Below, one piece after another: positions 6,896 through 15,955 of a stretch of 38,034 bases of DNA. The stretch spans positions 1 through 38,034 of the forward strand of contig DKID01000031.1 in the NCBI GenBank assembly GCA_002454045.1, in the 5' to 3' direction. This DNA is from Nitrospina sp. UBA6727. Lineage in GTDB: Bacteria > Nitrospinota > Nitrospinia > Nitrospinales > VA-1. The notes below the pieces were generated by a model. That model did not search any database and had not been told where the DNA came from. It saw only the letters and a list, made by a program, of their open reading frames with translations. The position numbers and the translations under genes were made by a program. Numbering within the stretch: the stretch's first letter is position 1; the number at the start of each line of letters is the position of its first letter.

Positions 6896-8968
6896 ATGTT
6901 GAAACAACCTCGAAGTCTTCTGCAAAACGCCTTTGCTAAAACCCTCTTCGGCTTGATTTTTGTTTACCTGCTGGGACATCTCGCCCCCCATCTCACCGCC
7001 TCTTCCAGTTCCATCGTCTCCAATCTAAACTTTCAAACTTTGGCATACGCCGCCGAAGACGACGAGGAAGAAGAATACGAGGAGGAGGAGGAAGATGATG
7101 AAGACGGGGAAGAAGAAAGCGCGGAGGAAGAAGACCTTTCTTATTTAACGGACATCGGGCCCGCGGCGGAACACGAGTTTGCGGAGTTTTCGTTCTTAGG
7201 CTTTAGCAACCGCAAGTTCACTTGGTTCGCGGCGCAACTGCATATTCTCTTCGCCTCTTTCATTCTCGGCTGCCCCATGTTTGTCGTCATCATGGAAGTC
7301 ATGGGCGCCCGTCGTACCCAAGGAGTGCGCAAAGCGATCATCCTGTCAAACGTCTTCCTCGCCATTCTCATCGGCGTCGTCATCGGCATCACCGGCGAAG
7401 TCATAGTCGGGATTCATCACGGCGTCTTGTATGGTTTGTGGGCTTGCGCCTTCGGGGCATTGATAGTCAGCTTCCTGAATTATTTTCACCGCTTGATGAA
7501 CATCCGCGCATCCGCCCTCATCGGCGCAGCGTTTGGAACTTTGATTTCCGCGGGGCTGACGCCGGTTGAACACTACGAAGTTTCTGGAATCATGCTCGCC
7601 GTGATCAACGGGGCAGTCGGCGGATTGATCTCCAACGGCATCATGTTTGCGAGATCGGATTTCAAGTTTGAACGCCTCGCCCACGAAATCACCAAAGTAA
7701 TCGGAATTTGTTACAGCTTCACAGCCTTGACCGGCGGCCTCTTCCTCTTCGTCATGCTGGTTGCCTACAAAGATTTCATCACGTATCTCATCGCCTCGTT
7801 CCCGACCCTTTTCATGGTGGCCTACCCCACCCTGTTTATTCTTGAGACGGTGGTTATGTACATCTATGTTTACTCGTGGGACCCGCTGAACAAAGCCAAC
7901 AAAAAAGGCCGGCATATTGTCACCGGCATAATTCTAAACGTTCTCGGACTCACTCTTCTGGTCGCGTTAGATGGTCCCGCAACCTTCATGCAAACGCCGA
8001 CGAAACCTCTCGCCGACCTCCTCACCATCAGCGAGTGGGATAAAATTTCCAACATGGCGTGGATGCCCCTGAACTATCATCGGCTAGTCGGCAACGGAAC
8101 CTTCGGCGGTTATATGGTTTGCATCATAGGCGCGTATATGTACCTGTGGTCAAACAAAAACGAAGAGCGAGAATATTATGACTGGGTCGGTTATATCGGC
8201 AACATCATCGGCGTCGCCATCATGATTCCCCTGCCGGCGATGGGTTACATCTTCGTCCGCGAAATTTACCAATACGACGCGACCATCGGAATGTATATTA
8301 TGTCCGACCGAGAATCCATGTTCATGCTGGTGCAAGGGCTGTTGGTGGGGACCATGTTCAGCGCCAGCAACATTTACATGTGGGTCAGTATGAAGCGGAT
8401 TGAAAACGCCCAGAGATTTTTTCCAGCCATGAAGTTTGGGTTCGTGTTGATTATTATTTCCGCCGCGATCTGGTTCACGCCCAGACGGTTTTTCGCCACC
8501 ATGCTCCCCGAACCCGGCATGAACCCCGACATGGTTTTGCCAGATAATTTGGCTTTCCTGGCTTTGATGATTTCAAAAAACACCGCGGCGTTCTGTTTGG
8601 TGACCGTCACCTTCATCAACTATATTTTTTACACCATCGCGACCAAAACCGGAAAAGTGCATTACGGGAAAGTTAATCCGCTCGGACCTTACGTCCTTAT
8701 TTTCCTAGGATTCTCAGACATCTGGCTGATGAGTTGGATGGGCACGATTCGGGAACTGTCGCGGATGAATTGGCATATCTACAAAGTGTTCAAAGACGTG
8801 ACCCCGGAAAAATTCGCGCCAACACTGGCCGAGTCGGGCTTCTTCGTCACGACAATCGTTTGGACATTTTTCATCCTGATGACAGCCATCATCTGGATTG
8901 GCATCAAATATCCCAAGACCAAAGCCACGAAGCCCGCGCAAGAAGCGGCGCCGCAAATGGCCGAATAA
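6896..8968 (+). CDS. Cytochrome bd-type oxidase subunit I-like membrane protein
   Basis: A 690-residue polytopic protein. Residues 1-53 look like a signal or anchor (hydrophobic about 16-30, and an AYA-A cleavage-like site near 52). Residues 54-80 are almost all Glu/Asp. From 108 on there are about 15 membrane helices. QLHILFASFILG (His116), ITGEVIVGIHHG (Glu168, His174, His175) and MAWMPLNYHRLVGNGTFGGY (His395) resemble heme-ligand and quinol-site regions of CydA-like proteins, so I infer a multi-heme b-type quinol- or cytochrome-linked redox subunit in the inner membrane. It is longer than canonical CydA and no CydB follows. The next gene, 24 bp away, is a membrane diheme cytochrome c, a likely partner. 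The ATG at 6896 follows an in-frame TTG; no strong ribosome binding site is seen. Electron direction and oxygen use cannot be settled from sequence. Confidence 0.65.
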   Translation: MLKQPRSLLQNAFAKTLFGLIFVYLLGHLAPHLTASSSSIVSNLNFQTLAYAAEDDEEEEYEEEEEDDEDGEEESAEEEDLSYLTDIGPAAEHEFAEFSFLGFSNRKFTWFAAQLHILFASFILGCPMFVVIMEVMGARRTQGVRKAIILSNVFLAILIGVVIGITGEVIVGIHHGVLYGLWACAFGALIVSFLNYFHRLMNIRASALIGAAFGTLISAGLTPVEHYEVSGIMLAVINGAVGGLISNGIMFARSDFKFERLAHEITKVIGICYSFTALTGGLFLFVMLVAYKDFITYLIASFPTLFMVAYPTLFILETVVMYIYVYSWDPLNKANKKGRHIVTGIILNVLGLTLLVALDGPATFMQTPTKPLADLLTISEWDKISNMAWMPLNYHRLVGNGTFGGYMVCIIGAYMYLWSNKNEEREYYDWVGYIGNIIGVAIMIPLPAMGYIFVREIYQYDATIGMYIMSDRESMFMLVQGLLVGTMFSASNIYMWVSMKRIENAQRFFPAMKFGFVLIIISAAIWFTPRRFFATMLPEPGMNPDMVLPDNLAFLALMISKNTAAFCLVTVTFINYIFYTIATKTGKVHYGKVNPLGPYVLIFLGFSDIWLMSWMGTIRELSRMNWHIYKVFKDVTPEKFAPTLAESGFFVTTIVWTFFILMTAIIWIGIKYPKTKATKPAQEAAPQMAE
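7055..7135 (+). repeat. Low-complexity GAR-rich tract encoding an acidic stretch
   Basis: These codons are almost all GAA, GAG, GAC or GAT and encode residues 54-80 of the CydA-like protein, of which about 23 of 27 are Asp or Glu. The tract follows the presumed signal-peptide cleavage site and precedes the first core membrane helix. Confidence 0.8.
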
Positions 8969-8992
8969 GTTTTTTCAGGAGCAAAAAGTATA

Positions 8993-10252
8993 ATGAAAAT
9001 TGACATGATCATTGTTGGCGTGATTGCCGCGTTAAGTGGTCTGTTCGCTCTTTACAGTACTTTTGGAATTGCAGGCGCCATCGCCGGGCTTGCGGTGATA
9101 GGAATTTACGCCCTCCTCTTACAAGTCAAACTCCAAAAACTGGAAGAGAAAACTTTTTTCCAAAACATCCGATTCAAAGTTCCCATCATCTTAGTTTTGG
9201 CGGGAATCCTTTGGGTGTTGGCGGGCAAATTTAATTTCCCCGTCTGGTGGCAAATTGAGTTCGTTGCTTTCGCTTTGGTGGGTTTCTTTTTCTTCACGCT
9301 GCTGGATTGGAAAACGCTCAAACTGGAAAAATCAAACTTTGATTGGACAATACGGATTCTCGCAACCTACGCTTTGGCCTCCACTATCTTCATCGTGGTG
9401 ACGGCGCAACTCCCGCAATTCGACCCCGAGTTTGAACTCTCGAAACTCAACAGGCCGCCCGTTAAGTTAGAAGGTTTGGCGGGACCCGAAGTCATCGCGG
9501 CGGGACGCGAAGTGTTCGAAAACAATAAATGTTTCAACTGTCATAAAGTATTTTGGGAGGGGAACTCAGACCGGGGACCCAACTTAGGTTCCAAACAAAT
9601 CGGCCTCTATCCCGCAGCCTACATCAAAGACCAAATCCTCAGCCCCCGGAGAAATCAATCGCCAGGCTTTGATGACCCTAAATCGAAAAAAGCCATGCCG
9701 ACTTATTACGGCGAAGATTTGAGCGAAGACGAATTGATCGCCCTCGTGTCATATTTGAAAACCATGCGCGACCCAACCCGCATGCCCATCGAAGGCAAGT
9801 TTGGTCAGCAGTGGACGTGGTGGGATGACAAAGACATCATCGCCGAGGGGCAGCAAGTATTTGAAGGGCTTCATCCGCAAGCGGAAGGTTTGAACTGCGC
9901 CGTCTGCCACGGCAAGGACGGGATACCGATGATGACCGGGGCGCTCGATTTCAGAAACGCGGATAACACGGACACCACAAAAATCGAAGGCGATCATACG
10001 GACAAACTTCTGAAAGATTGGCCCGATGCCTTGTGGTATCGCCGCGTCACCCGTGGAGTTCCCAACACACCTATGGCTCCATGGGGCACCATCTTTCCGC
10101 ATCTTTATCTTTGGAAAGCCGAAGCCTACGCCCGAACATTCCATGACCCTTTAGAGAAACGCACAGCGAAAAGACCTGTGCCCGCCGTCCCCACCAAAGA
10201 GGAAATTGAAAAGTGGCAAACGGATGGGATGTTCATGGACCCGTTGCTCTAG
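8993..10252 (+). CDS. Membrane-bound diheme cytochrome c
   Basis: A 419-residue protein with about four N-terminal membrane helices (5-22, 26-44, 63-103, 118-138) and a large C-terminal domain with two heme c sites, CFNCH (180-184) and CAVCH (302-306). Met235 in KKAMPTYYG and Met361 in NTPMAPWG are candidate sixth ligands. The first cytochrome domain (GREVFENNKCFNCH, DRGPNL, SEDELIALVSYLKTM) is a typical class I fold. It should pass electrons between a periplasmic carrier and the CydA-like protein encoded 24 bp upstream. AGGAG lies 11 bases before the ATG. The pair looks like a small respiratory operon; its exact complex is not certain. Confidence 0.85.
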   Translation: MKIDMIIVGVIAALSGLFALYSTFGIAGAIAGLAVIGIYALLLQVKLQKLEEKTFFQNIRFKVPIILVLAGILWVLAGKFNFPVWWQIEFVAFALVGFFFFTLLDWKTLKLEKSNFDWTIRILATYALASTIFIVVTAQLPQFDPEFELSKLNRPPVKLEGLAGPEVIAAGREVFENNKCFNCHKVFWEGNSDRGPNLGSKQIGLYPAAYIKDQILSPRRNQSPGFDDPKSKKAMPTYYGEDLSEDELIALVSYLKTMRDPTRMPIEGKFGQQWTWWDDKDIIAEGQQVFEGLHPQAEGLNCAVCHGKDGIPMMTGALDFRNADNTDTTKIEGDHTDKLLKDWPDALWYRRVTRGVPNTPMAPWGTIFPHLYLWKAEAYARTFHDPLEKRTAKRPVPAVPTKEEIEKWQTDGMFMDPLL

Positions 10253-10330
10253 TCTCCAGCGGGAAACCTTCGCGCATGAAGTTTTGCAGAGTGCGCGCGC
10301 GAATATATTCGTGAAACTTTAGGAATTGCG

Positions 10331-10810
10331 ATGAGTAAAATTGACGACCTACTAAAAGACAATCTTCTCGAAGACGGAACCATCCTTCATCTCCGCGACA
10401 AATACATAGGAATCCGCGGCTGCATGGAACTCGCCACGAAAGAAATATTAACAAACGTGAAACAACTTATTGTTCCGGGAAACCAGATTGCGGACGAAGG
10501 TTTAGAGGCTCTGTCCAATTCTCCCTATCTGAAAAACTTGGAAGTTCTCAACGTCAATCACAATGACATCGGGGACGACGGAGCCATCGCCCTGGCGAAC
10601 TCGGAAAACTTACCAAAATTAAAGACGGTCTCCATGTTCGGCAATGTTGTCGGAGACAGAGGAGCTCAGGCTTTTGCCGACTCGCCCCAGAGCAAGAAGT
10701 ACATCAAACTGGACCTCTTCAAAAACCAATATTCGGACGTCGGCTACAAAGCCCTCACCGAATCAGAGAACCTGAAAAACTGCGAGGAGTTGGAAGTCTA
10801 TCGGGATTAG
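10331..10810 (+). CDS. Leucine-rich-repeat protein (RNase-inhibitor type)
   Basis: A 159-residue protein with about four leucine-rich repeats, of the form LKNLEVLNVNHNDIGDDGAIAL and LPKLKTVSMFGNVVGDRGAQAF. Such repeats form a curved protein-binding surface. No signal peptide or other domain is visible, so it is probably cytoplasmic. AGGA precedes the ATG by about seven bases. It is 78 bp after the cytochrome gene but a functional link is not evident. Confidence 0.8.
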   Translation: MSKIDDLLKDNLLEDGTILHLRDKYIGIRGCMELATKEILTNVKQLIVPGNQIADEGLEALSNSPYLKNLEVLNVNHNDIGDDGAIALANSENLPKLKTVSMFGNVVGDRGAQAFADSPQSKKYIKLDLFKNQYSDVGYKALTESENLKNCEELEVYRD

Positions 10811-10958
10811 TCAACGTTCGACCGCGGCACGCGCGGGAACCAACTCGCAAGAAATCATCGCGACGAGAATGCTGTTGACGGTGAACAACGGCGGCGCAGT
10901 TGACGGCGGTAACGGTGATGACAACGACGCAACCTACCCGCGAGGATACTCCGCGACC

Positions 10959-11243
10959 TCATCCCCCTTCATTCCATTGCGCCGCGTCGAGAGCCTTCAC
11001 CTGCAAAGCGTGAATGAGTTTTGGAGTGCCCGTCATTTCCTGATCCAATGCTTTATGAACCAACCTAATTCGGTCCATGACATTGACATTTTCAAATTGG
11101 GATGAAACAACGACGATGGAGTAATGGCCTCCGCCTCCCGCGGCTTTGTGACCACGATGAAGGTGGCTCTCGTCAACAATTTTCACATGCTCCGCGGAAA
11201 GTTTCTCCCGCAGTTTTTGATTTATGATTTCGACGGTGTCCAT
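10959..11243 (-). CDS. bolA: BolA family protein
   Basis: A 94-residue protein with the BolA pattern: KLREKLSAEHVKIVDESHLHRGH, then GGGGHYSIVVVSSQFENV, then RIRLVHKALDQEM and LIHALQVKALDAAQW. BolA/IbaG proteins bind monothiol glutaredoxins and [2Fe-2S] clusters and affect iron-sulfur maturation or stress morphology. The histidines after DES and in IHAL are the usual cluster-ligand candidates. BolA and IbaG types cannot be told apart here. No strong ribosome binding site. Confidence 0.88.
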   Translation of the reverse strand: MDTVEIINQKLREKLSAEHVKIVDESHLHRGHKAAGGGGHYSIVVVSSQFENVNVMDRIRLVHKALDQEMTGTPKLIHALQVKALDAAQWNEGG

Positions 11244-11295
11244 AGAAAATTAAATTTTTTCGCGGCGGTCAGTATGAATAAAATTGATCGCCGTT

Positions 11296-11511
11296 TTATT
11301 CATGAGGTTTAGACCGCAGGCCAATGTCCGGCAAATCTTTAAACTGATTGATGCTTTCTTGAAATTTCTGAAAAGCTTCGTGTTCCTTTTTGTCCATCAG
11401 GTTTGCTCGGCAACGCGCGCAAACGGGTCTCTCATCGGAGTCATAATTCCGAACTCTATTTTTGACTCCGCATCGGGGACAAGGTATGATGGTCAGGCTA
11501 GGATTAATCAC
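11296..11511 (-). CDS. Small zinc-ribbon protein
   Basis: A 71-residue protein with two CxxC knuckles, CPRCG (11-15) and CARC (31-34), spaced like the zinc ribbon at the N-terminus of thioredoxin 2, but without a thioredoxin domain after it. Translation probably begins at GTG 11511; stop codons lie just upstream in frame. It is 52 bp upstream of bolA on the same strand and may be co-transcribed. Exact role unknown. Confidence 0.65.
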   Translation of the reverse strand: MINPSLTIIPCPRCGVKNRVRNYDSDERPVCARCRANLMDKKEHEAFQKFQESINQFKDLPDIGLRSKPHE

Positions 11512-11569
11512 GGCCTATCATAACAAACCCGCACCGGAAGTTAAACGAGTCCCCAAACTTTTCGACACA

Positions 11570-11845
11570 ATGTTTATATTCCAACGAGTCGGCACCAAAC
11601 AGGAAATCCCTTTCACCACCAAATTAGCTTTGCTACTCTGGACTATTTTGGGATTAGTCATCGTTTCCTTTTTTGCTTTCAGTGTGTTGATAATCGCCGT
11701 GGTGGTTGGTGCGATTTTCTTCGTGGTCAACCTGTTTCAAAAAAAGACCGCGCCAAATTCCATCCCCAAATCCCCGTCAAGTTTCCAGACCCGGACCTAC
11801 TCTCCGCCGCGGAACATCAAGGACGACGACATCATAGATATTTAA
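11570..11845 (+). CDS. Small membrane protein of unknown function
   Basis: A 91-residue product with one long hydrophobic region (about 18-53) that could form two helices, then a polar tail rich in Lys, Pro and Ser, ending KDDDIIDI. I use the ATG at 11570, which avoids overlapping the divergent zinc-ribbon gene; earlier in-frame ATGs at 11486 and 11489 exist. No family recognised. Confidence 0.5.
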   Translation: MFIFQRVGTKQEIPFTTKLALLLWTILGLVIVSFFAFSVLIIAVVVGAIFFVVNLFQKKTAPNSIPKSPSSFQTRTYSPPRNIKDDDIIDI

Positions 11846-11942
11846 ACGGCACACCGTCGGCGTGTTCATCGCGGCGCGCGTACTTCGCGAGGATGCGAGG
11901 ATGAATTCTTGCCCGTTGTCATAGCAGGCGGAAAAAATAATT

Positions 11943-13352
11943 TTACTTTCTGGGCTTTTTGTAGATGGAGGTGGCTACTCCGTAAAACGCTTCGGCTGTT
12001 TCCATTATAGTTTCGGAAAGTGTTGGATGAGGATGGATGGAGCGCGCCAAGTCTCTTGCTTTCAAACCATGATCGACGGCTAGAACTCCTTCGCCGATTA
12101 ACTCGCCCGCGCCAACCCCGCAAATTCCCATCCCCAAAACATCCTCGGTAGCGGGGTCAAGAATTAGTTTGGTCACGCCGTCCGGTCGGCCAAGTATCTG
12201 GGCTCTTCCCGACGCACTCCAAGGAAATTTTGCCACCGTGATATTCCTGTTATTATTTTTCGCCGCGGTTTCAGTCAGTCCGCACCAGGCTAATTCCGGA
12301 TTTGTAAAAACCACCGCGGGCACGCAACGTTCTTTTGGGTTAGGTGCTTCATCCGCGAGAATTTCGACGACGGTTTTTCCTTCGGCGGAAGCTTTATGGG
12401 CCAGCATACTTCCGCCAATCACATCCCCGATAGCAAAGATAGATGGCTCGGCCGTTTGAAATTGATCATTCACTCTGATGAATCCTTTGTCGTCCGTCTT
12501 AACCCGCGTAGATTCTAAACCTATATGTGCGGAATTGGGTTTTCTGCCGACGGCGACCAGGACATAATCGTAGTTAGATTTTTCGACGTCGCCGGGGCCA
12601 TCAAATTCAACCGCAATCTGTTTTTCTTTCAACTGGCAAGAGGTAACCTGAGTGTTCAAATATACATTCTGAAATTGCGATTTAAGTTTCGAAGATAAAG
12701 GACGCACCAGATCGCGGTCCACCCCCGGCAATAAATCGCCGGTCATTTCCACCGCCGTCACGCGGCTACCCAGCGCGGAATAAACCGTGCCCATTTCCAA
12801 TCCAATATACCCGCCCCCGACAATCAACAAACGTTCTGGAATTTTTTCCAACTTCAGTGCGGTTGTCGATGTCAGAAGTCGATCACTAATTTTTGAAAAT
12901 AGCGGGGGACAAATCGGCTGAGAACCTGTCGCTAAAATACAATGATCGAAACTCATTGGTTTCTTATTATCAACCGCAAGACTGTTGCTATTGAGAAACC
13001 GCGCCTTCCCATGTACAAAATCAACCCCACGTTGTTTGCAAAGAGAAACCAAACCGTTAGCCATTTTACTAATGACGTCGCGACTCCATTCACGGATTCG
13101 GGTAAGATTAATTTCCGGCGGTTGAAATTTTAACCCGAACATTTCCGCGTTACGGGTTTCCTCGATCAAACTGGAAAGATGAAGCAAAGACTTGGATGGA
13201 ATACAACCGCGATGAAGACACACGCCGCCGGGTTGCGAATTTTCATCGATCAGGGTGACCTTCATTCCACGGTCAGCAGCCAAGAAAGCGGTGGTGTAGC
13301 CTCCGGGACCAGCACCAAGAACGATTACTTCTTTGTCATTTGTAGGATTCAA
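11943..13352 (-). CDS. lpdA: Dihydrolipoamide dehydrogenase (E3)
   Basis: A 469-residue FAD-dependent pyridine nucleotide-disulfide oxidoreductase that reoxidises lipoamide of 2-oxoacid dehydrogenase or glycine cleavage complexes with NAD+. Motifs: FAD-binding VLGAGPGGYT, redox-active disulfide GGVCLHRGCIPSK (Cys45/Cys50), NAD-binding LLIVGGGYIGLEMG, the second FAD motif FAIGDVIGGSMLAHKA, and the C-terminal base pair HPTLSE (His442, Glu447). The start is a TTG at 13352, the only candidate that keeps the FAD motif near the N-terminus. No E1 or E2 gene is nearby, so it may serve several complexes. The downstream intergenic region is short and shows no terminator. Confidence 0.93.
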   Translation of the reverse strand: MNPTNDKEVIVLGAGPGGYTTAFLAADRGMKVTLIDENSQPGGVCLHRGCIPSKSLLHLSSLIEETRNAEMFGLKFQPPEINLTRIREWSRDVISKMANGLVSLCKQRGVDFVHGKARFLNSNSLAVDNKKPMSFDHCILATGSQPICPPLFSKISDRLLTSTTALKLEKIPERLLIVGGGYIGLEMGTVYSALGSRVTAVEMTGDLLPGVDRDLVRPLSSKLKSQFQNVYLNTQVTSCQLKEKQIAVEFDGPGDVEKSNYDYVLVAVGRKPNSAHIGLESTRVKTDDKGFIRVNDQFQTAEPSIFAIGDVIGGSMLAHKASAEGKTVVEILADEAPNPKERCVPAVVFTNPELAWCGLTETAAKNNNRNITVAKFPWSASGRAQILGRPDGVTKLILDPATEDVLGMGICGVGAGELIGEGVLAVDHGLKARDLARSIHPHPTLSETIMETAEAFYGVATSIYKKPRK

Positions 13353-13371
13353 TTATTTTTTCAGACCAAAA

Positions 13372-13980
13372 CTATCGATGTCTTTTTCTGCTTAGTTGTT
13401 CCCAGACCCGCGGTTCAGCCTTAATGCCAATCTTCCCAAACATATAATGGAATAGTTTTTGTGCGTCCTGCTTGCTGGCATGTCTGCCAGTCAACCGTGA
13501 AACGACGGTCTCCTCCAACTGCAAAAACGGTTGTAATTGCTTGCCTGATTTTTTGACGATCTGAAGATTGCTGAGATCGGCGGCGGGTTTAATGCTGGAA
13601 AAAATCTCGCTCCGTTGCTGGGTGACATTTGCCTTCGTGGAGTTCTTGCTTGATGTATCCACCTCATCACCAAACTGCAAAGACTTTTTGTATGAATTTT
13701 TATAACCGATAAAATAAGGCAGAGCAAACCCTGATTCTGAATCACATAATGATTCAATATCCTTTTTGACTCTTGCGATAAGGTTTTTGGATTCCGCCTC
13801 TGAATTACGGGTACGCCATTCCCAAGCATCCCCGTCAAGCGGAAGCAATGCTCCAAGGTCGGCAAGATGCATTAAAAAAGACCCGACTAGTTCCTCGCTT
13901 AGATCATCAGAAACGATGGAGTCGATAAAAAACCGGATCCATTCATCCAAGTTCATCGTGCCCGAATAAACGTTTTTCAT
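13372..13980 (-). CDS. Conserved-looking hypothetical protein downstream of MOSC gene
   Basis: A 202-residue soluble protein with no family I recognise. The N-terminal part (about 8-60) looks helical and acidic with DEWIRFFIDSIVSDD; the C-terminal part is basic, ending EQLSRKRHR, and contains YMFGKIGIKAEPRVWEQL. The stretch in between is Ser/Lys-rich and may be a linker. It begins four bases after the MOSC protein ends, so they are almost certainly one transcript and may act together. Confidence 0.6.
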   Translation of the reverse strand: MKNVYSGTMNLDEWIRFFIDSIVSDDLSEELVGSFLMHLADLGALLPLDGDAWEWRTRNSEAESKNLIARVKKDIESLCDSESGFALPYFIGYKNSYKKSLQFGDEVDTSSKNSTKANVTQQRSEIFSSIKPAADLSNLQIVKKSGKQLQPFLQLEETVVSRLTGRHASKQDAQKLFHYMFGKIGIKAEPRVWEQLSRKRHR

Positions 13981-13984
13981 AAAC

Positions 13985-14644
13985 TCATCTCTGGGAAGTT
14001 TTAATTTTGTTCAAGCGTATTTGAAATAGTTTCCTCCATTCATCTGATAAAGCTGGCAGGGAAATTAATTTTTCAATGTGCGTAATATTGGTTCCTCCTT
14101 TACGCAAAAGAGCATTTACCTTTTCAACAGAAAACTCATCAGGATCTTTATAAATTCTTTTTACGGGAGAATTAGTTTCTACCACACCTGTTTTAAGTAC
14201 CCTTAAGTAATAACCGCTGAAGCCAGTTGTTTTGACGCTACAAGCCATGCTCGGATCGTTAAATACTTTGTTCAATTTATAGCAAGGCTGGCGGGGTTGT
14301 GAAATTTGAACCTGCGCGGAACCGATCTTAAAAATATCACCGATGTTGATAGCTGTTTCGGGCATGCCCAGCAAGCTCAGGTTTTCTCCAAAAGAACCCG
14401 GCACGATATTGCACTGCAGTTTTTTATTCCAATAAGGAAAATGGTCAACGCAGTAAGCGCATACGGCCATATCTTTCCCGCCATGATTTCTAGTGTCGCC
14501 AACACCATCTCCGTCAAAACCTAGAGAATCCAGAAATATGGGTTCGGAGACGGGCGTTTTAAAAATCCCTGACTTGTATTTCCTGGGGCTTCCATCAAGG
14601 GAGACAAGGGCGGGAGAGGATGTATTAATGGAAACAATTCTCAA
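13985..14644 (-). CDS. MOSC-domain protein (YiiM-like)
   Basis: A 219-residue protein with the MOSC fold: GFDGDGVGDTRNHGGKDMAV, PGSFGENLSLLG, INIGDIFKIGSAQVQISQPR and the conserved Cys in QPCYKLNK. The C-terminal 50 residues (FSVEKVNALLRKGG) match the small three-helix domain found in YiiM. YiiM-type proteins bind molybdenum cofactor and reduce N-hydroxylated compounds in E. coli. The protein lies directly upstream of an unknown gene with a four-base gap. Confidence 0.88.
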   Translation of the reverse strand: MRIVSINTSSPALVSLDGSPRKYKSGIFKTPVSEPIFLDSLGFDGDGVGDTRNHGGKDMAVCAYCVDHFPYWNKKLQCNIVPGSFGENLSLLGMPETAINIGDIFKIGSAQVQISQPRQPCYKLNKVFNDPSMACSVKTTGFSGYYLRVLKTGVVETNSPVKRIYKDPDEFSVEKVNALLRKGGTNITHIEKLISLPALSDEWRKLFQIRLNKIKTSQR

Positions 14645-14816
14645 TTGAAACGTTAAACCCCGGGGCTGTGAAAAACAGGTGCTACTTAGACTTATAGGAA
14701 AGCAAATTAGTTTAGGTTTTGATTATCAGGATGTGAAGTTAATTGTCTTCCATATGCATCGGATGACACAAGAGTAAAAATATAAAACATCTTTTCCCTC
14801 TGGTTGGAATTAAATC

Positions 14817-15725
14817 CTAATTTAAAATACTCCAGAAAGGTTCAAGTTTATTCTGAAAGGGTTCGGGATTCTTCGCCGACTTAAAGAGCTTTTCAAGATT
14901 GCTACGGATCTTCGAAATAATCTCTTCGTTGCGTTTTCCTTTTGCCAACAAAGCCTGTCGGGTTAAATCATACAGGCTGAGAATAATTTCTTTTAAATTT
15001 AAGTTTAATTTTGCGACATGCATTTTAGTTTCCTTGCGTTGATCTACGGAGCGGCCCGACCAAACCGTACTTTCTACGCTCTTAATTTCCTTCGCATACA
15101 TTTGGATGATTTCGTTAAAAGAGATGAGAACCCTTTCATCGCAACCTGAAGCCTCCAATTTTTTAAACAGAACCTGCATATTCTGCAAAGTGTCTATAAC
15201 CTGCAAATCAATCAAGACAGGCTCATCCACCCCATATATCTTACTTAACTCAGAAGGTTGAAATTTTTCCGAGGTTCCAATTTCGTTTTCCAGATCATGT
15301 TTCAAGTTTGTCACTTCTGTGTCTACTGATACTTTGGCTTTATCAAGTATTTGTGAAATCCTTTTGTCGAACTCTTCAATGCTCCCCATTTGTTTGTGGA
15401 CGTCTCTGTATTTCTTCTTAAAATCATCCACGACACCTTCGACCTCGGTATTCCAGCCCGCCTTTAGTTTATTAGCTCTTTGGCTATCCATGGGAACAAG
15501 ATATTTCAATCGGATTTTTTTTTCGATCGCGACAAGTTGCCTGACAAGTGTCCGAATTAACCGTTCGTAAGAAATGAACTGGGCATCCAGATGTTCCTTA
15601 GAATGCTTCTTATCGGCGGTGGTGAATTTAATATTGTTCTTTTTCAAACGCACCGAGTTCTCGGCCAACAGGGTCGTGCATTTATCCCGCTCCATGATGC
15701 CTAAGGTTTTATCCAAGTCTTCCAT
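14817..15725 (-). CDS. Large helical protein of unknown function
   Basis: A 302-residue protein, very rich in Lys, Glu and Leu and apparently helical throughout, with coiled-coil character around 40-75 and 90-150. No signal peptide, membrane helix or catalytic motif is visible. I take the ATG at 15725, preceded by GGA at about eight bases; a TTG at 15737 is possible. It is divergent from the TRAP permeases. No family recognised and no internal repeat found. Confidence 0.6.
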   Translation of the reverse strand: MEDLDKTLGIMERDKCTTLLAENSVRLKKNNIKFTTADKKHSKEHLDAQFISYERLIRTLVRQLVAIEKKIRLKYLVPMDSQRANKLKAGWNTEVEGVVDDFKKKYRDVHKQMGSIEEFDKRISQILDKAKVSVDTEVTNLKHDLENEIGTSEKFQPSELSKIYGVDEPVLIDLQVIDTLQNMQVLFKKLEASGCDERVLISFNEIIQMYAKEIKSVESTVWSGRSVDQRKETKMHVAKLNLNLKEIILSLYDLTRQALLAKGKRNEEIISKIRSNLEKLFKSAKNPEPFQNKLEPFWSILN

Positions 15726-15955
15726 AATAATTTCCAAACTGTTAATCTACGCTTTTGGCGCAACGGCACCCTTTGCCGTAATAGTCCTTAGCATCATTAC
15801 TTTCGTGGCGACTGAACATCCTAAGCCCCGTGAATTACAACACTTTCTAATAGCCAATGCCACCAATATTTATTGAGGCCAAACGTTTAAAGGCTTATTA
15901 TAAAAAGCCGTAATGGCGGCGAATTAAATTTTCATTTTTCCCGACCTGTTTAGCG

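Noticed and set aside
10869..11105. A 78-codon plus-strand frame next to the leucine-rich-repeat gene
   Set aside because: It overlaps bolA antisense and has no domain; the bolA frame is clearly real.
15574..15876. A plus-strand frame with a hydrophobic C-terminus in the TRAP/helical-protein intergenic region
   Set aside because: Mostly antisense to the 302-residue protein, no ribosome binding site near a suitable start, and it would end before the TRAP promoter area. It could only be rescued by homologues.
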